Shown: one piece after another, positions 22,388 through 34,169 of the stretch
How the letters are laid out: every line of letters begins with the position of its first letter
Position numbering within the stretch: position 1 is the first letter of the stretch
DNA from: Daucus carota subsp. sativus
Taxonomy: Eukaryota; Streptophyta; Magnoliopsida; Apiales; Apiaceae
NCBI RefSeq assembly: GCF_001625215.2
Contig: NC_030381.2
Coordinates: forward strand, 1,699,131 to 1,763,130
DNA: 64,000 nt
Reading direction: 5' to 3'
Position numbers and translations under genes: made by a program
Notes under the pieces: model-generated
What the model was told of the DNA's origin: nothing
Seen by the model: only the letters and a program-made list of their open reading frames with translations
Databases searched by the model: none

Positions 22388-23508
22388 TCAAGCTTCTTCC
22401 TCAGTTGCTTCTGCTGCTTCAGCTGGCTTCTCATCACCTGCTGTTGTTTCTTGTGGATCAGTCTCACTTTTCTTCGCAGAACTTTTATTGAGTGTGTTAT
22501 AGCTGCCTTTCTCTTTAAATAACTGCGAAAAGTGGGGCTTGCAGTATACAATTCCATCTAATGCTGCATAATTGGATGGCGTAAGGCTGCAGCCCCCATG
22601 GGCGCACTTAAAGCATTTCTTATGGTAAAAATCTCCCTCCACCGTCACCTGAATATAACAAAATTGATCATATATCCAAACCGATATCTGTTACGTGTAC
22701 AAGGGAGATTTCACAAACCTTCTCCATGGGGTACACTGTCTTCTTACAAACTGTACATTTATCCTGTGTACCAGAGAACATGCCTGCAAGTTTGCTAGGC
22801 GTCTTCGCCTTATCCTGTGTACATTAGTGCAGATTATTTTTCATGACATCCTAGAAGGTTTAGTATGTAAGAAACCTCGAAGAACAAGGCCAATTAGCTA
22901 ACTTGCTTACCCACATGTCTTTTCCAGCTGATGAACCAGTTCAGAATTGGAAAACAAAATTATCAGACCAAAAACCAGAAGGTTAGCTTCAAAGAATAAA
23001 CAGCAATTATGTCTGAGTATTTCATTCAAAACCCGAAAAGATTAAGGTACTCACATTGTGTTATCTTGGGTACAATTCCATTCTCCTTCGTGTGCTGCTC
23101 AAAGTGAGGTTTGCAGAACAGAGTTCCTTCCAAGGAGTGATAGGTGCTTATCTATTTTCACAAAATGGTTCATCACATACACAAGTAGTAATACACATGC
23201 ATAAGGACGGATCTAGTAAGAGGCACGAGGGACACGTGTCCATCCTATTTGTTTTTTTGACATTTTTTCACCATTCTAAATTTTACAAATATATAGAAGC
23301 CTAAGATTTGAATCCTAGATCCGCCCCTGCACGTGCAGGTAGATATATAGCGAAGAAAGTTAAGGATTCATACCGAAAGCTTGCCATTACAGTTGCTGCA
23401 TCGAAAGCAATTCTTATGATAAGGAACTCCATCAGCAGACACCAGCTCGACGAAATAAATAGTTTTGTCACAAGCCTTGCATTTCTGTGTTGATCCAGTA
23501 AAAGCCAT
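22388..23508 (-). CDS. Two-LIM-domain actin-bundling protein (PLIM2-like)
   Basis: Five exons on the minus strand, 23508-23374, 23151-23055, 22927-22911, 22814-22719 and 22648-22388, give 201 residues. LIM1 starts MAFTGSTQKCKAC (Cys10, Cys13) with HKNCFRCSNC (His31 to Cys40) and ends CKPHFEQ. A linker runs to the second domain: CTVCKKTVYP, YHKKCFKCAHGGC, YCKPHFSQLFKEKGSY. The tail is acidic (EAAEATEEEA), as in pollen-type PLIM2, whose tail influences pH and calcium response. Plant LIM proteins bundle actin and also appear in the nucleus. Exon 3 is only 17 nt and encodes the SGKDMW linker. LIM1's last part (HTKENGIVPKITQ) departs from the usual LFKESGNFSKNFQ. Intron 1 holds a hAT-like MITE. 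Confidence 0.88.
23202..23329. mobile_element. Short hAT-like MITE in LIM-gene intron 1
   Basis: Left end TAAGGACGGATCTAG and right end CTAGATCCGCCCCTG are inverted. Flanks CACATGCA (23194-23201) and CACGTGCA (23330-23337) match 7 of 8, an aged 8-bp hAT duplication. It is 128 bp and a relative of the element at 41356. Confidence 0.75.
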
Positions 23509-23972
23509 TCTTCCTAATATGTTACTATCTAATCCTAATCCAAACTGTAAACAGAAGATTATTCTTAACTAATCTTAATTAAAAGAATTAAAAAATTGAA
23601 AGAGTTTTATTTAGTAATGTTAATCGTCCATTGAGGAATGCTGAATGATTTTATCCCCATTGCAGACACCAAAGAATGTTTCATATTTATCAACCATCTC
23701 CAACCTTTCATTTCCAGCAATCCATTAACATTTTTATTACTATTATTGGTCATTCACCTTAAATTAAATCTAAGGCCAAAAATTTAGAGGATGGGAAAAT
23801 CAGTGTTCATGAAATACTATTTCACCTCCAATTTTCTAGGTGGAATTCGTGGCTGTAAAATCTTGATTTTGCGGGTGAAGTAATCGAACAATACGGTTCC
23901 AGGTACTGGCAAATGTGTATATAGATCGATGAACAAGATGCAGTTGCAAGAGACTAAAGATCTTAACTTTAA

Positions 23973-24367
23973 GAGCATCTCCAACCATCTAAAACCCTTG
24001 GCTAAAATATGAGTTGGCATACTTAAAATAAAAAAATTTAGCCAACAACTCCAAAAACTCAACTCCAATCATGCTCACCTGTTGTCTATAAATTTAGCCA
24101 ACCTCCTATGGATGGCTAAATTTGTCGAACCTCTACAGGTCTGTAAGAAAATCTGTAGAAAGATTGTACATCATTTATTACCATATTGAAATGATATATT
24201 CTATTTTAACAATTTAAAATATTAATAACATACTATTTTTAAATTATAGCCAACCAATATAGTCAGTACCATTGAAGCAAAATGTCTTACAGGTTCAGCA
24301 AATTTTAGATAATGTCTTACAGATTTAATTTAGCCAATGATTATAGCCAACGCCGTTGGAGATGCTC
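23973..24367. mobile_element. PIF/Harbinger-like MITE
   Basis: Terminal repeats GAGCATCTCCAACC and GTTGGAGATGCTC bound 395 bp, flanked on both sides by TAA, the 3-bp target of PIF/Harbinger elements. No transposase. Confidence 0.8.
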
Positions 24368-24908
24368 TAAAACCAACAATAAACTCGAATCTATATACTA
24401 ACAGAAGATACAGTATAGACTATAGACTGTGGAGGAAACAGGGAATTAGCTTAAATTTTGTTTCCAGATTCCGGCTGACCTCCGAAAATTAGTAGTTATT
24501 TTGGGTTTTAGCTTGACGAAATTTGATAATGTTAAAAAATACTTATTCGTATTGTAGATATAATTCCAACTTATGAAATCCGATTTGATTAAAATTATGG
24601 TTTCGATATTGATTCTAAACACAGTAATTTTAATGAAAATTACATTAGTCTCGTCCCGTTGACCAAAATATTCAAGATTTGATACAGAATTAACATGTTA
24701 CGTATTGGACGTGATATTAGTCCAATTAACATGTTACGTATTAACAACCCAGATCAAATTCCGAGTCTTTTTCGAAAATCGGGTCAACTCCTGAAATCCG
24801 AATTCGAAAATAAGCCCAAATAAACTGGCCCAACTGTAACAACTTGGGTAATCCACAAGCCCAATACAGGCCCCAAAAAATCATGATTTGTTGGTGTATT
24901 ACTAATAT

Positions 24909-26048
24909 GGCAAGTGCTCAAATGAGAACCCCAACTATTATGAGATCTGAGATCTAATCTCAACCACACATTTTTATCCCTAAATTAAATCACAACCACA
25001 TATTTTAAATGTTTATTTTATACTTCATTTCTTTCATCCACCTCTCTACCATCCATCCACCATCATACCACTCACTACAGCTACGCACCGGCCACTACTT
25101 CACCTTCAACAGCCACCACGTCGGAACACTGCCAGTCTCCCCCTACTTCTCCCCCCTGATTACAGTCCGCCTCCAACCATCAACCTTCTCTGCCAACGTT
25201 GTTCTATTCTACGTCGTCGTCGTCGTTACCACTACCTGAGTTTCTACCATCCCCTTTCCTCACTTCTTCATCACTCTTCATCGATGTTGCGACCTTCGAC
25301 CTGCTAGCCTCGGCTTCTCCGATTTACAACCCAACCACCATAACCCTCCTTCCACCCCTTCAAAATCCAACAAATACGACAACCTCAGTTGTGTCTCTAT
25401 TCCGCGGCAACTCCGCCGCACCGATCACCGGTGGAAGATTTGTAACCTGCTGTAATATGTGCTCAGATCTACAAAAGTCGTCGGTGGTGATTTTTTATTG
25501 CACAGCAGGTGATTTTATGTTGTCTTTTGTTGATTTGTATTGATTTTAGGTCACTTTGAAATCCGCCTGGTGATTATGTGGCGGCGGTAGTGTGCGTATG
25601 GCAGTGGTGGTGGGCCTGGTGGCGGAGGAGGCAAGTGTGATGATTAATGGTGGTTTTGCCGGATTTTTTTGATTGTGGTGATTTTTACTAAGATCTGGTG
25701 ATTTCTGCTTGGATATGGTGATTTTCAGGCAGTGGTTGTCGGTGGTGGGCAGTGTGGTGACCGGAGAAGGTGGTGGTGCGGTGGTTTGCTTTCTGGTGAT
25801 TTTATAAAATTCGATGATTTCTGCTGACAGTGGTGATTTTTGACTTCCGACGGCCGGAGACGGTGGCCGGAGATGGCGGTTGCCGGTGATCGGAGGTGAC
25901 GATCGGAATAGGAAGAAGATGAAGGCAGGTGATGAGGATGTGGGTAAAATTACTGAGTGGTGATGGATGTAGATGGAACTTTTGAATGAGTGGCTAGAAT
26001 TAGATCTCACATCTCACCTTAGTATTGGTTCTCACTAGAGTATGACTC
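24909..26048. mobile_element. Non-autonomous Mutator-like element (possible gene-fragment carrier)
   Basis: TTACTAATAT is repeated exactly at 24899-24908 and 26049-26058, fitting a 9-10 bp MULE target duplication. The inner ends are inverted: TGAGAACC and GAGATCTAAT on the left match the complement of ATTAGATCT and GGTTCTCA on the right, about 45 bp with mismatches. The 1.1-kb interior is GC-richer than its surroundings, Pro/Thr/Ser-rich in one direction and rich in GGTGATTTT words, with no transposase. It could hold captured host sequence, but I recognise no parent gene. Confidence 0.7.
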
Positions 26049-26422
26049 TTACTAATATTATAATTGAACTAAAGTCTCCACGCTCCTCGATGTGATGTGA
26101 GACCGGGTGTTACAAAAAGAGTATACGACATGACCATATTTTTTTTGGACAGTAAACTACGAAAAGATTGATATAAAGACACCAATAATCACAAAAACAA
26201 TAACAATACACGTTGATCTTGTTAGTTACACATTAGTTTCCATCATCAACTTGTCAAGTACAATTAACTACAAGTACAAATGTCATTTGCGACCCAATAG
26301 TTCCACCCAACATGTCGCTAAATTTCTGTTTCTGTTTCTGTTTTATCGTATACATAACTGAAAATAAATGTCCGAGAACCCTAAAATCCAGCGTTCTCCA
26401 ATATACATTCATAACCCTAAAA

Positions 26423-26764
26423 TCAACTCTCTTCTTTCTTTTCAATCCCATCCTCCCCGTCGTCGTCGACGGACACAATGGGCACCAGAAAATCAAAGAT
26501 CTCCGTCGCCACCACCGCCGCAGCCACATCTTCCTTATGCAGAGTCCTCCTCTTGGCCTGCATGGTCATGTTCCACGACCTTTTCGTCAGCTCCTCAATG
26601 AAAAGCTCGCAGGCCTTCGAGAACACGATAGGCGCTTCGCCGGAGATCATCTTGACGTCGTCGTTTGATTTCTTCATGATCTTCTTGATTCTGGCTAGGG
26701 GGAGCAGGTGGGGGCCGGATATGCTGCCGGAGAGGAGGCCGGAATATGCTCCGGGTTTCCTCAT
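26423..26764 (-). CDS. Small NF-YC-like histone-fold protein
   Basis: An intronless 113-residue gene. Residues about 20-97 form an NF-YC histone fold: LLPLARIKKIMKK, VKMISGEAPIVFSKACELF, EELTKRSWNMT, KRRTLHKEDVAAAV, IFDFLVPIV. The tail is acidic. NF-YC pairs with NF-YB and, with NF-YA or CO-like proteins, binds CCAAT-type promoters. Typical NF-YC proteins are over 200 residues with Gln-rich arms; this one is only the core. I chose the Met at 26764 because a TATA box lies about 70 bp upstream and the frame further upstream is not family-like. The core GEAPIVFSKA differs from the common AEAPVVFARA, so it is a divergent member. Confidence 0.82.
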   Translation of the reverse strand: MRKPGAYSGLLSGSISGPHLLPLARIKKIMKKSNDDVKMISGEAPIVFSKACELFIEELTKRSWNMTMQAKRRTLHKEDVAAAVVATEIFDFLVPIVSVDDDGEDGIEKKEES

Positions 26765-26832
26765 TGATGGTTTTGTGAATTGCTTTGCAGAGTAGAAAAT
26801 TGATGAATAGAGAAATGATGAGTAGTATATCA

Positions 26833-26840
26833 ATTTATAT
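26833..26840 (-). promoter_or_regulatory. TATA box of the NF-YC-like gene
   Basis: On the minus strand ATATAAATTG lies about 70 bp before the ATG at 26764. Confidence 0.5.
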
Positions 26841-27342
26841 GCGTGTGGGAGTGGAGTTTGTGTTGGCCGGCAGTCGGCAGGCCGGGTTATGACAAGCTCC
26901 CGATTGTGTGTGTGTTTTGTAGCGACAGCTCTAAACGCTGCTAACGACTTTTCAACTCGGATTTTGTTGACTACCAAATATGTAAATCGAGATCGAATAA
27001 ATGAATATCGAATGTAGTCCGATTTTGTAAGTGTGGAGCGCGCAAGTGAATTTACATGTATATAGGATATACGTGAATATATTGCATGTAGCATGCATGC
27101 TTTTATTGTGCGCATCTTATTAGGGATTATAGTATCTTTTTTATTCTTGAAAAATATTTTTGTGGGAAATTATAAAAAAAGGGACGTGAACAAGTTTTAA
27201 TATTATCCTGATTTCATGTATTTATTTGTATCTTATTTAATTTTCTAAAAAATCAAATAAACACGAAAGAATTAGAAAATATATTTTTCAAATATTTTAT
27301 AACAAATAAACAAAACAGTAAAATATAAAAATCGTAAAGAGA

Positions 27343-27742
27343 AAAGTTCTATGGAGACCACGTTTTCATCGAAAACCTTGAAGACCACTTATATTCTGCA
27401 ATTAAAACACTACCAAATTTATTGTTTTGCGAAGTACATTCGATAAGTATCACTATTTCATTGAAAATGTTGAAAATTATTTATGCTCAACAAGCAGAAC
27501 ATGTATGCTCTGCAAAATCAACAAATGTTCTGCAGACTAAACATGATTTTGTAAAATAATATATTTTTTAATGCTTTATTTGTCAAATGTGTAAAATTTG
27601 CAAGATTGTCAATAAAATAATGACCTTTGTAGAACATGATTCGAAAAATGATACGTTTTGCAATGTTTTTATGGAGTATTTTAGTTGCAGTACATAAGTA
27701 ATCTCCAAGTCTCAAGTGAAAACGTGGTCTCCACAGAACTTA
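27343..27742. mobile_element. Inverted-repeat element, Mutator-like or unclassified MITE
   Basis: Left AAAGTTCTATGGAGACCACG and right CGTGGTCTCCACAGAACTTA are inverted over about 30 bp, with GTTTTCA following on the inner side. It is 400 bp and AT-rich inside. No clear target duplication is seen. Confidence 0.65.
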
Positions 27743-28900
27743 TCCCTATTTTTCAAAGTAGGAAAACTGTTATTGTTGTCAATACGAGGATACTAAAATT
27801 GAATATCCGTGTTTAAAAGACAAAATATTGTTGAAAATCGAACAAAACCTGACTACGGCAAGTTCGGTAAAATTAAAAATTATTATTTAACAAGTATTTG
27901 AGGTTGTATATATCTTGCATACAATTATCACATAATTATGTACGTGTGTATCGTATACTCGTACATGCTAGTACTTTTAAAAAAAATAAAAATAATTTCC
28001 TAACTTATCTAGAAGAAAAATTTAGGAAAAGTAAATATCCTCTCACAACTATTTCTAGAATATATTTAAGAAAAATATTTTTCAAAAAATTATTTTCGAG
28101 AATTTTTTTTATAAATCAAATTCTTCAAGATATTTAAAATAGCGTAGATGCTTCTGCCTTCTAGCTAGTTCGATCCATGGATCACCAATAATTGGACACT
28201 GCACCGACTTGTCCAAACGTCAACTTAATTACAAAAGTGATTATTATATTGTTACGTAACTTGTCACTTAAGATTTGGTATTACGAATCTGTGTGTAATT
28301 GTAAATATATGTATGTACTTATGTGAATTATTGTGGGTCAACCATTTGATTGGTCATCAACGTTGCCAAAAGGTTTGTTTTGTACCGTTACGAATAAAAT
28401 ATGTAAAAGCACGCTCTTCTATTTCTTAATTGGTAATGCAATGCGGTCTAATTAGAATAGTAATTTGAATACTAATTAAGAGGCTGTGACCGTGACTTTT
28501 TTATTTGGGTATTACGATTCTTCACACACGCAAGATACAAGAACATTGGTGATTTTTTGTTTTAACGCCAATATAATAAAAAAAATGTACAGAAATAATC
28601 AAAAATATAATAAAATATTATGATCATCGAGTAGGTACATCTTGACATGCAAATTTTAAAATCTTTCGAAATAATGAGATTTTTACATGTTAGATTTGTC
28701 CAAACACATATTCTTCTGATTCGTTCAAATATATTATAGGCTTTTATTTTGTACAAGAGGAGAAAAAGCAGTCTTTTTGTGTGCAGTTGCAAGTATGATT
28801 GATCTGCCTTGCATGTGAAAATATATGGGCCAGGCCCAATAATATATGTTGGATCCATTCTGTTTGGGGCTTTCGATCCCGATCTAATTACGGGTTTTTA
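27743..28900. other. AT-rich spacer
   Basis: No gene or recognisable element. Open frames here are AT-driven and lack family features. Confidence 0.4.
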
Positions 28901-29608
28901 AGGCCATCTCCGGCAGTTGTGATCCAAAAATCCAAATTTGGATCACCAACTGATCCAAATTCTGATCCAAATTTCTGACCAACTCCAGCAGCGTGGTCCA
29001 AATTCTGATCTAAATCACTTTTTGTATATTATATTGTATAAATTTTATATTAAACTATATACTCTTAAATTTAATTTTTAATCGTTAAAACTACTTATAT
29101 TATATTTAATTGATTAATCTAATTATTTTTTTAACATCGATCAAAGTATCTCAAAATCAAAGAAATGAAGATGAAGTTCAAGGATCTCAAAATGATATGA
29201 ATAGCTATGGACAATATTTTGATTATCTCGGAGGAAACATACATAATTTGTTCGACTGAATCGAAATTTATATTTATCGTACTGTTTTATAGTCATTTCC
29301 CGGTATTGTAATTTTATTTCATGCATTTTATGTACTCTTTTTTTTAATTTCAATGGAATTTACTTTTCTATTATTCTAAGTTTTCACTAAAACATTAATT
29401 TTATTAATTATAAACTATTATTAATTAAATATTAATAATCACAAATTAATTTTAAGTCCGATAAACGAAAAATATAAAAATAACAAAATCATTATTTTAT
29501 AATAAAATAGGTGATCCAAATTTGGATCACTTTTTGGATCACTGCTGGAGGAGAATTTGAGGTAATCTGCCCCAAATTTGGATGTTTGGATCGGTTTGCC
29601 CTAAGAGA
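28901..29608. mobile_element. MITE-like element with GATCCAAA repeats (borders uncertain)
   Basis: Left GGCCATCTCCGGCAG then GTGATCCAAAAATCC; right TTTTTGGATCACTGCTGGAG. Several CCAAATTTGGATC words occur near both ends. It resembles PIF/Harbinger-type MITEs, but the right border could be 29550, 29608 or about 29700 and I see no clean target duplication. Confidence 0.5.
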
Positions 29609-29914
29609 TGGGCAAGCCCTAGCAAAGGGGGCTGCAGGACTAGACTAGTTATTATTACTAGGCTGCCCAGCTCCTTCATTACACAAAGAGTGGAGATGCC
29701 CGTGACTGCTAGGCTAGCGAGCCTATCCGAGGCTATTACGTATGAGAGAGATATGTAACTGTTTTTGAATGTATCTTGGATAAGTCATGAGTTGTTTGAG
29801 AATTAAAGACATGCACTTAAATGGACGCAAAATAAAATCATGGGGCAACTTTCACAAGACCAACTAGGCACCACCCTCCCTGCAGCTTTTTGAAACTTTC
29901 ATTCTTCTAAATAG

Positions 29915-30390
29915 TAATCTCCCCCCTCTCCCTCGAGCTCCCTCTAGCATTCTCTCCCTCCCTCCCTCCATCCATCTTTTTAGCATTCTCTCTCTCCCTC
30001 CATCCATCTTTTTAGCATTCTCTCTCTCCCTCCATCCATCTCTTTAGCAATCTCTCTCTCTCTCTCCCTCTATCTATCTCTCCCTCAGTCCCTCCCCCCT
30101 CTCTCTCCGTCTCTCTCTCATATGAGAAACAAACAAAAGAAACTTCTGAGCAAAAGAGGGCGCGAAAATGCATGGACCACCACGTTATCCCATGCAGTTG
30201 GCCCTAAAAGTGTGCATATAATCTCATGATGGCACCTTCATCATCACTTTATGCCTGGCCTAAACCCTAGCCAATTCCTAAACACACACCCATGCATCTT
30301 TAATTCGTTTCATCTTTCTTTCTTTTCTTTTCTCTCTTTTTTTTCCTTTTCGTTTATTTGTTCTTTCCTCTTTAATTAGTTTCCTTCAAA
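29915..30390 (+). repeat. CT-rich microsatellite block and promoter-like sequence without a gene
   Basis: 29915-30120 is a nearly pure pyrimidine tract of CTCTCTC and CCATCCATCTTTTTAGCATT units, three of them near-identical. 30290-30390 is a second pyrimidine block (TTCTTTCTTTTCTTTTCTC) preceded by CATGCAT words. Such sequence often precedes plant genes, but no reading frame follows. Confidence 0.6.
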
Positions 30391-30734
30391 CACAAGCTAA
30401 CTTACGCAGTAAACTTTTAAGAGCAGTATCACAATTCATGGCATACAAGAAAATTAACTATTTCCGGTGGCTAACATCTCGTGATATGTGATTTAAAAGT
30501 TAAAGTGGTCGTCGGTGACACTAACAAATTATTTTTCACGTGACTGCTGTTTTTTCTGATGATATTTGTTTCAACTTTGAAAAATAAAAAACAATTCCAT
30601 TAACTAGTGTTATCAGAAATCATGTACATAAAGGATTGGTCAATTATTAAATTATAATGATGCTATCTCTGTACCCTCCTATTTTTATTGAAAAACTGTT
30701 ATTAATACATATTTAATTAGATAATGTAATCCCC

Positions 30735-30999
30735 TCGCGGCCCGGCCGCCCGTCATCAATTATTTTCGACTGGAGCTTATCTTCGACCAAACGTATGGGC
30801 GGGAAAAACTGAGGAACGGAGTTGAAAATAAGCTGTCGAAAATAAATTTATTTTCGACCGGCTTTTTTCGACTAGAAATATATTCGACCAGAAACGGTCG
30901 AAATTATTATTTTTGACATTATTTTTGACCGATTTTATTTTCGATCATGTTCGGTCGAAAATAGTGTCCGGTCGAAACTAGCCGTTTTTTCTTGTAGTG
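30735..30999. mobile_element. CACTA transposon end (one terminus only)
   Basis: The right edge on the minus strand reads CACTACAAGAAAAAACGG, the CACTA terminal signature. Inward are many TTCGACCG/CGGTCGAAA words in both directions, typical subterminal transposase-binding repeats. I find no partner CACTA terminus in the window, so this is a truncated end. Confidence 0.75.
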
Positions 31000-31658
31000 A
31001 GATTATCCTGTTATAGGAAAAAAAAGTTTAAAAGAGTTATGAGTAAACTGTTCTAATTAATTATAGATCAACTGTAGCTATATTGATGTCCCATTGTCCC
31101 TACATTCATCTAAATTGCCATAATAATAATAGCTAAAAGATGCACTTTAAAGAGTTAAACCATCTTTTAATTAAGTTGATTATAAATCATCATCACGGGA
31201 GCTTATACAGCAACCAAGATAATTCTTGTCTCTTGCCAGAAGTTGTGATCGCACTAATTATAAAGCAAGAGATTAAATCGATATATTAGGTATGATCATG
31301 ACTTGCTACTATTGGATTAAGGGCCCCTCTTGTTTCTCAAAAATAATTAGAAAGGATGATTAATTAACTTGGGACCATGTTTATGGTTGGATTATCATAT
31401 TCAGTGGATTTTCTAACCTACTTATTTATAGAACAGTGCTAGAGCCTAGAGACATAGGACTTCAAATTGATCACTTTACGGCAATCTTAAAGCGATGATT
31501 ATATACATGACTGGTGCCGACACTAATTATGTCATCAACTTCCTAATCCACACATGTTTCTATAAAGATATAAATTAAATTCCTGATCTAAAATTGTTGT
31601 GAAATAGCAAAGCGAAATCCCTTGATATAAATAATTACAGATAGTAGCTCCAACTACG

Positions 31659-32013
31659 AGCCTGTTTGTTTCCACTAAAAGCTGCTGGGACTTAAAGTTG
31701 TTTTTAACTTTAAATTGAAAAATGTCTGTCTGTTTGAGTAAATTCAAAAATCGGCTCAAAGTCAGTAATAAGTCAAAAGCTGACTTAAAACCAGAGGTTA
31801 GTTTGAGGTATTTTTTTAAGAGATTAATTTTTTTTGATAAAAATTAACCATAAATCATAAATTATTCATAAATCACTTTTATTTTTATTATTATTATTTT
31901 AATAAGCCACAAGTCATTATAAATTAAAATTATCTAGACAGATATTTTAAACTCCAATATTATCAAATAAGTCACATTAAGTCATATGTCATAAGTTCAG
32001 CCAACGGTCTACA
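31659..32013. mobile_element. Relative of the GTTTGG-type MITEs
   Basis: Begins AGCCTGTTTGTTTCCAC and ends CATAAGTTCAGCCAACGG, with AAGTCAAAAGCTGACTT in the middle and AAGTCAC/AAGTCAT words on the right. It belongs to the broader ATAAGTC/AAGTCAG type of plant MITE. Borders are approximate. Confidence 0.4.
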
Positions 32014-32690
32014 TATATATCACAAGTAATGCTAGTTATTGCAAATTATTTTTTAAAAATGTTCACAAGTTAGTAGTATGTTAATCTGAAAGAAGGTGTC
32101 GCGTGACAAGTTTTGGAAAAATATTTGAGATATATCCATCACTTTTCATATATCATTATGTTGACACCGGCATAAATTTTGAAATTAATTCTATTGGAAT
32201 TCTTTACTATATTATAAAGAATTACACTGAATCCTGCTTTTACCATCTTGATTTGGCGGGATAACTGCGTAACACTATGATATTGAAAGGTTAAAATAAA
32301 GATAAAATGTAATAAAAAAATACTAACCTTTTTCGGCTTAGCTAAAACTTCAATAATAATTATTTTATCCCATCTAGTTTTCAAGTGAACGATAGTATTA
32401 TGATAAAAATATTTTTCAAGTGTGGCTCGAAGCTAGCGTTTTGATGAGGCTGGTATATAATATGGTCGCATGTATATATATGGTAGACTGAACGGCTGGT
32501 GAGCTATCGCTCTAATAAGGTGAGAAAAAGAAGGTAGATCATGTACAAAGTTGAACTGTGGATGGTAGAGTACGATGTAAAAGTCGTTTATGCGCGCAGT
32601 TGAAGCTCACGATCAACCCATGTTTAACTTTAAAGCCAAGTTAATTATTTCCAAAATTCTCTACCGTTTAATCAGTTTTTATAAGATATG

Positions 32691-32900
32691 AGGGCGGTTT
32701 GACCAAGTTAGAAAAAAGTGACTTCTTACTTAAACTAAAGAATACGAGGGCCGGTTTGGGCAAGTTGAAAAGAAATGACTTCTTGCTTAAATTAAAGAAT
32801 GCGAGAGAAAAGCTAGCATTCTCAGCTTCTTAATAATGCTTCTACTTCTTTACACAAACGAGTCAAGACAAGCAAGAGCCTTGTCACAAACAAACAAGCC
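32691..32900. mobile_element. GTTTGG-type MITE, copy 3, with duplicated left end
   Basis: The first about 60 bp (GGGCGGTTTGACCAAGTTAG, then GACTTCTTACTTAAACTAAA) are repeated directly as GGGCCGGTTTGGGCAAGTTG at about 32748, after which the element runs to CACAAACAAACAAG. The duplication is either internal or two overlapping insertions. Confidence 0.55.
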
Positions 32901-33963
32901 CATTGTTTTTTATTTGAAACACCTGTTTTCATTCACTTGTAAATAGACGGTGCCACTGGGAGATATGTTTTTAATGATTATATTTAAATATATTTTGATT
33001 ATAGTAAAAAATATTTGTTAAAATATGTTATAAACAAAATGGACTCATAGAAACTTGTCAAAAAAAACTGTAAATAAATAATTTTGGGAGATTTAATTAG
33101 AAACTAATCTGATTCTGAATTATAATTTAAAGTTGATTTATAAATTTTTCACACTAACTAAATAACATCGTACCTATTACATCAAAACCTGCCAACCTGG
33201 GTTTCTAAGCATAGTGAAACATCCCTTGTATGTCATGCACTTTCATTAAAAAAGAAGGAGAAGAAATTAACTAAATATATTGGTTAAGATAGTTAATGAA
33301 TCTTTAACAATACTCACTAATGGCTAAATTGGACCTTATCATCCACATCAAAAAGTTTTCTACATCGGAGTGAAATCTCTGGGTCATGATCAGTAAATTG
33401 TGCAGTTAGTTACCATAAAGCCCATGTTCAGCTCCATGTCGAAATATTAATTAAATTGCGATTACCAATATTTATGGGCAGTGCAGTAAAAAAATAATTA
33501 AAACATGTACACCATTGTCTTAATTTTTATGCAGCACCTTGCACCAGTGCAGCCTACAGGTACTCTCTGATCCCTTTTACCGTTAATAAAGTTTGGTTGT
33601 GCAATTCTATAACAATTTAATGTTCGACAGAACATTGTCTAACTATCAGAGAATAAATCCGTCAACGTATTTTATTCACTATATTGCTTTGAAATTTATA
33701 CAAGAGGACACAGAATTACTTCTTGTCGAAACTATACGTCTGTGTATTAATATTTTTAGCTTACATAATAGAATAAAACAAAAGAATTAGGAAAATATAT
33801 AGTCTTCTTTGAATCAATAATTCTAAATATTCTTTGGCCGAGAAGTATATGGTTAGTGCGTCGCTTTCTACAATTAAAGATAATAAATATACATACAATT
33901 CTAGTTTTTTGGTTTATTCTTTAAAAATTAAAGACTTATTTATTATAAAAGTAGATCAATGTA

Positions 33964-34160
33964 GCCCGCAAGGATTGGTTCAGCTGGTTAAAGAGAGGAC
34001 ATGTATCCTCTTGGTCACACCGAAGGGAGCAGAATTTGTGATTATGCCTCCTGAATCAGAGCCTGTCGCGCTTAGGTGCGGTTTACCGCGTGATCTCGTG
34101 GGTTTACCCGGTGCGCACCCGAAAGGTAGCGGCTGCGGGTTCCTACGTTAAAAAAAAAAA
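33964..34160 (+). mobile_element. tRNA-derived SINE, copy 1
   Basis: Starts GCCCGCAAGG; the head resembles a tRNA, with an A-box-like GGTTCAGCTGGTTAAAG and a decayed B-box region. The body ends GGGTTCCTACGTT and an A tail. ATCAATGTA flanks it at 33955-33963 and 34161-34169. Its body has about 45 bp more than copy 2 at 50351, between GCCTCCTG and GCGGGTTCC. Confidence 0.8.
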
Positions 34161-34169
34161 ATCAATGTA

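Noticed and set aside
25546-26010. Pro/Ser/Thr-rich frame on the minus strand
   Set aside because: Lies inside the Mutator-like element and is explained by its GC-rich repeats; kept only as possible cargo.
30100-30420. Primary microRNA transcript
   Set aside because: Promoter-like context, but I found no long hairpin and no known plant microRNA word.
33964-34040. tRNA gene
   Set aside because: The head resembles a tRNA but cannot fold into a full cloverleaf, ends in a SINE body and A tail, and is flanked by a target duplication.
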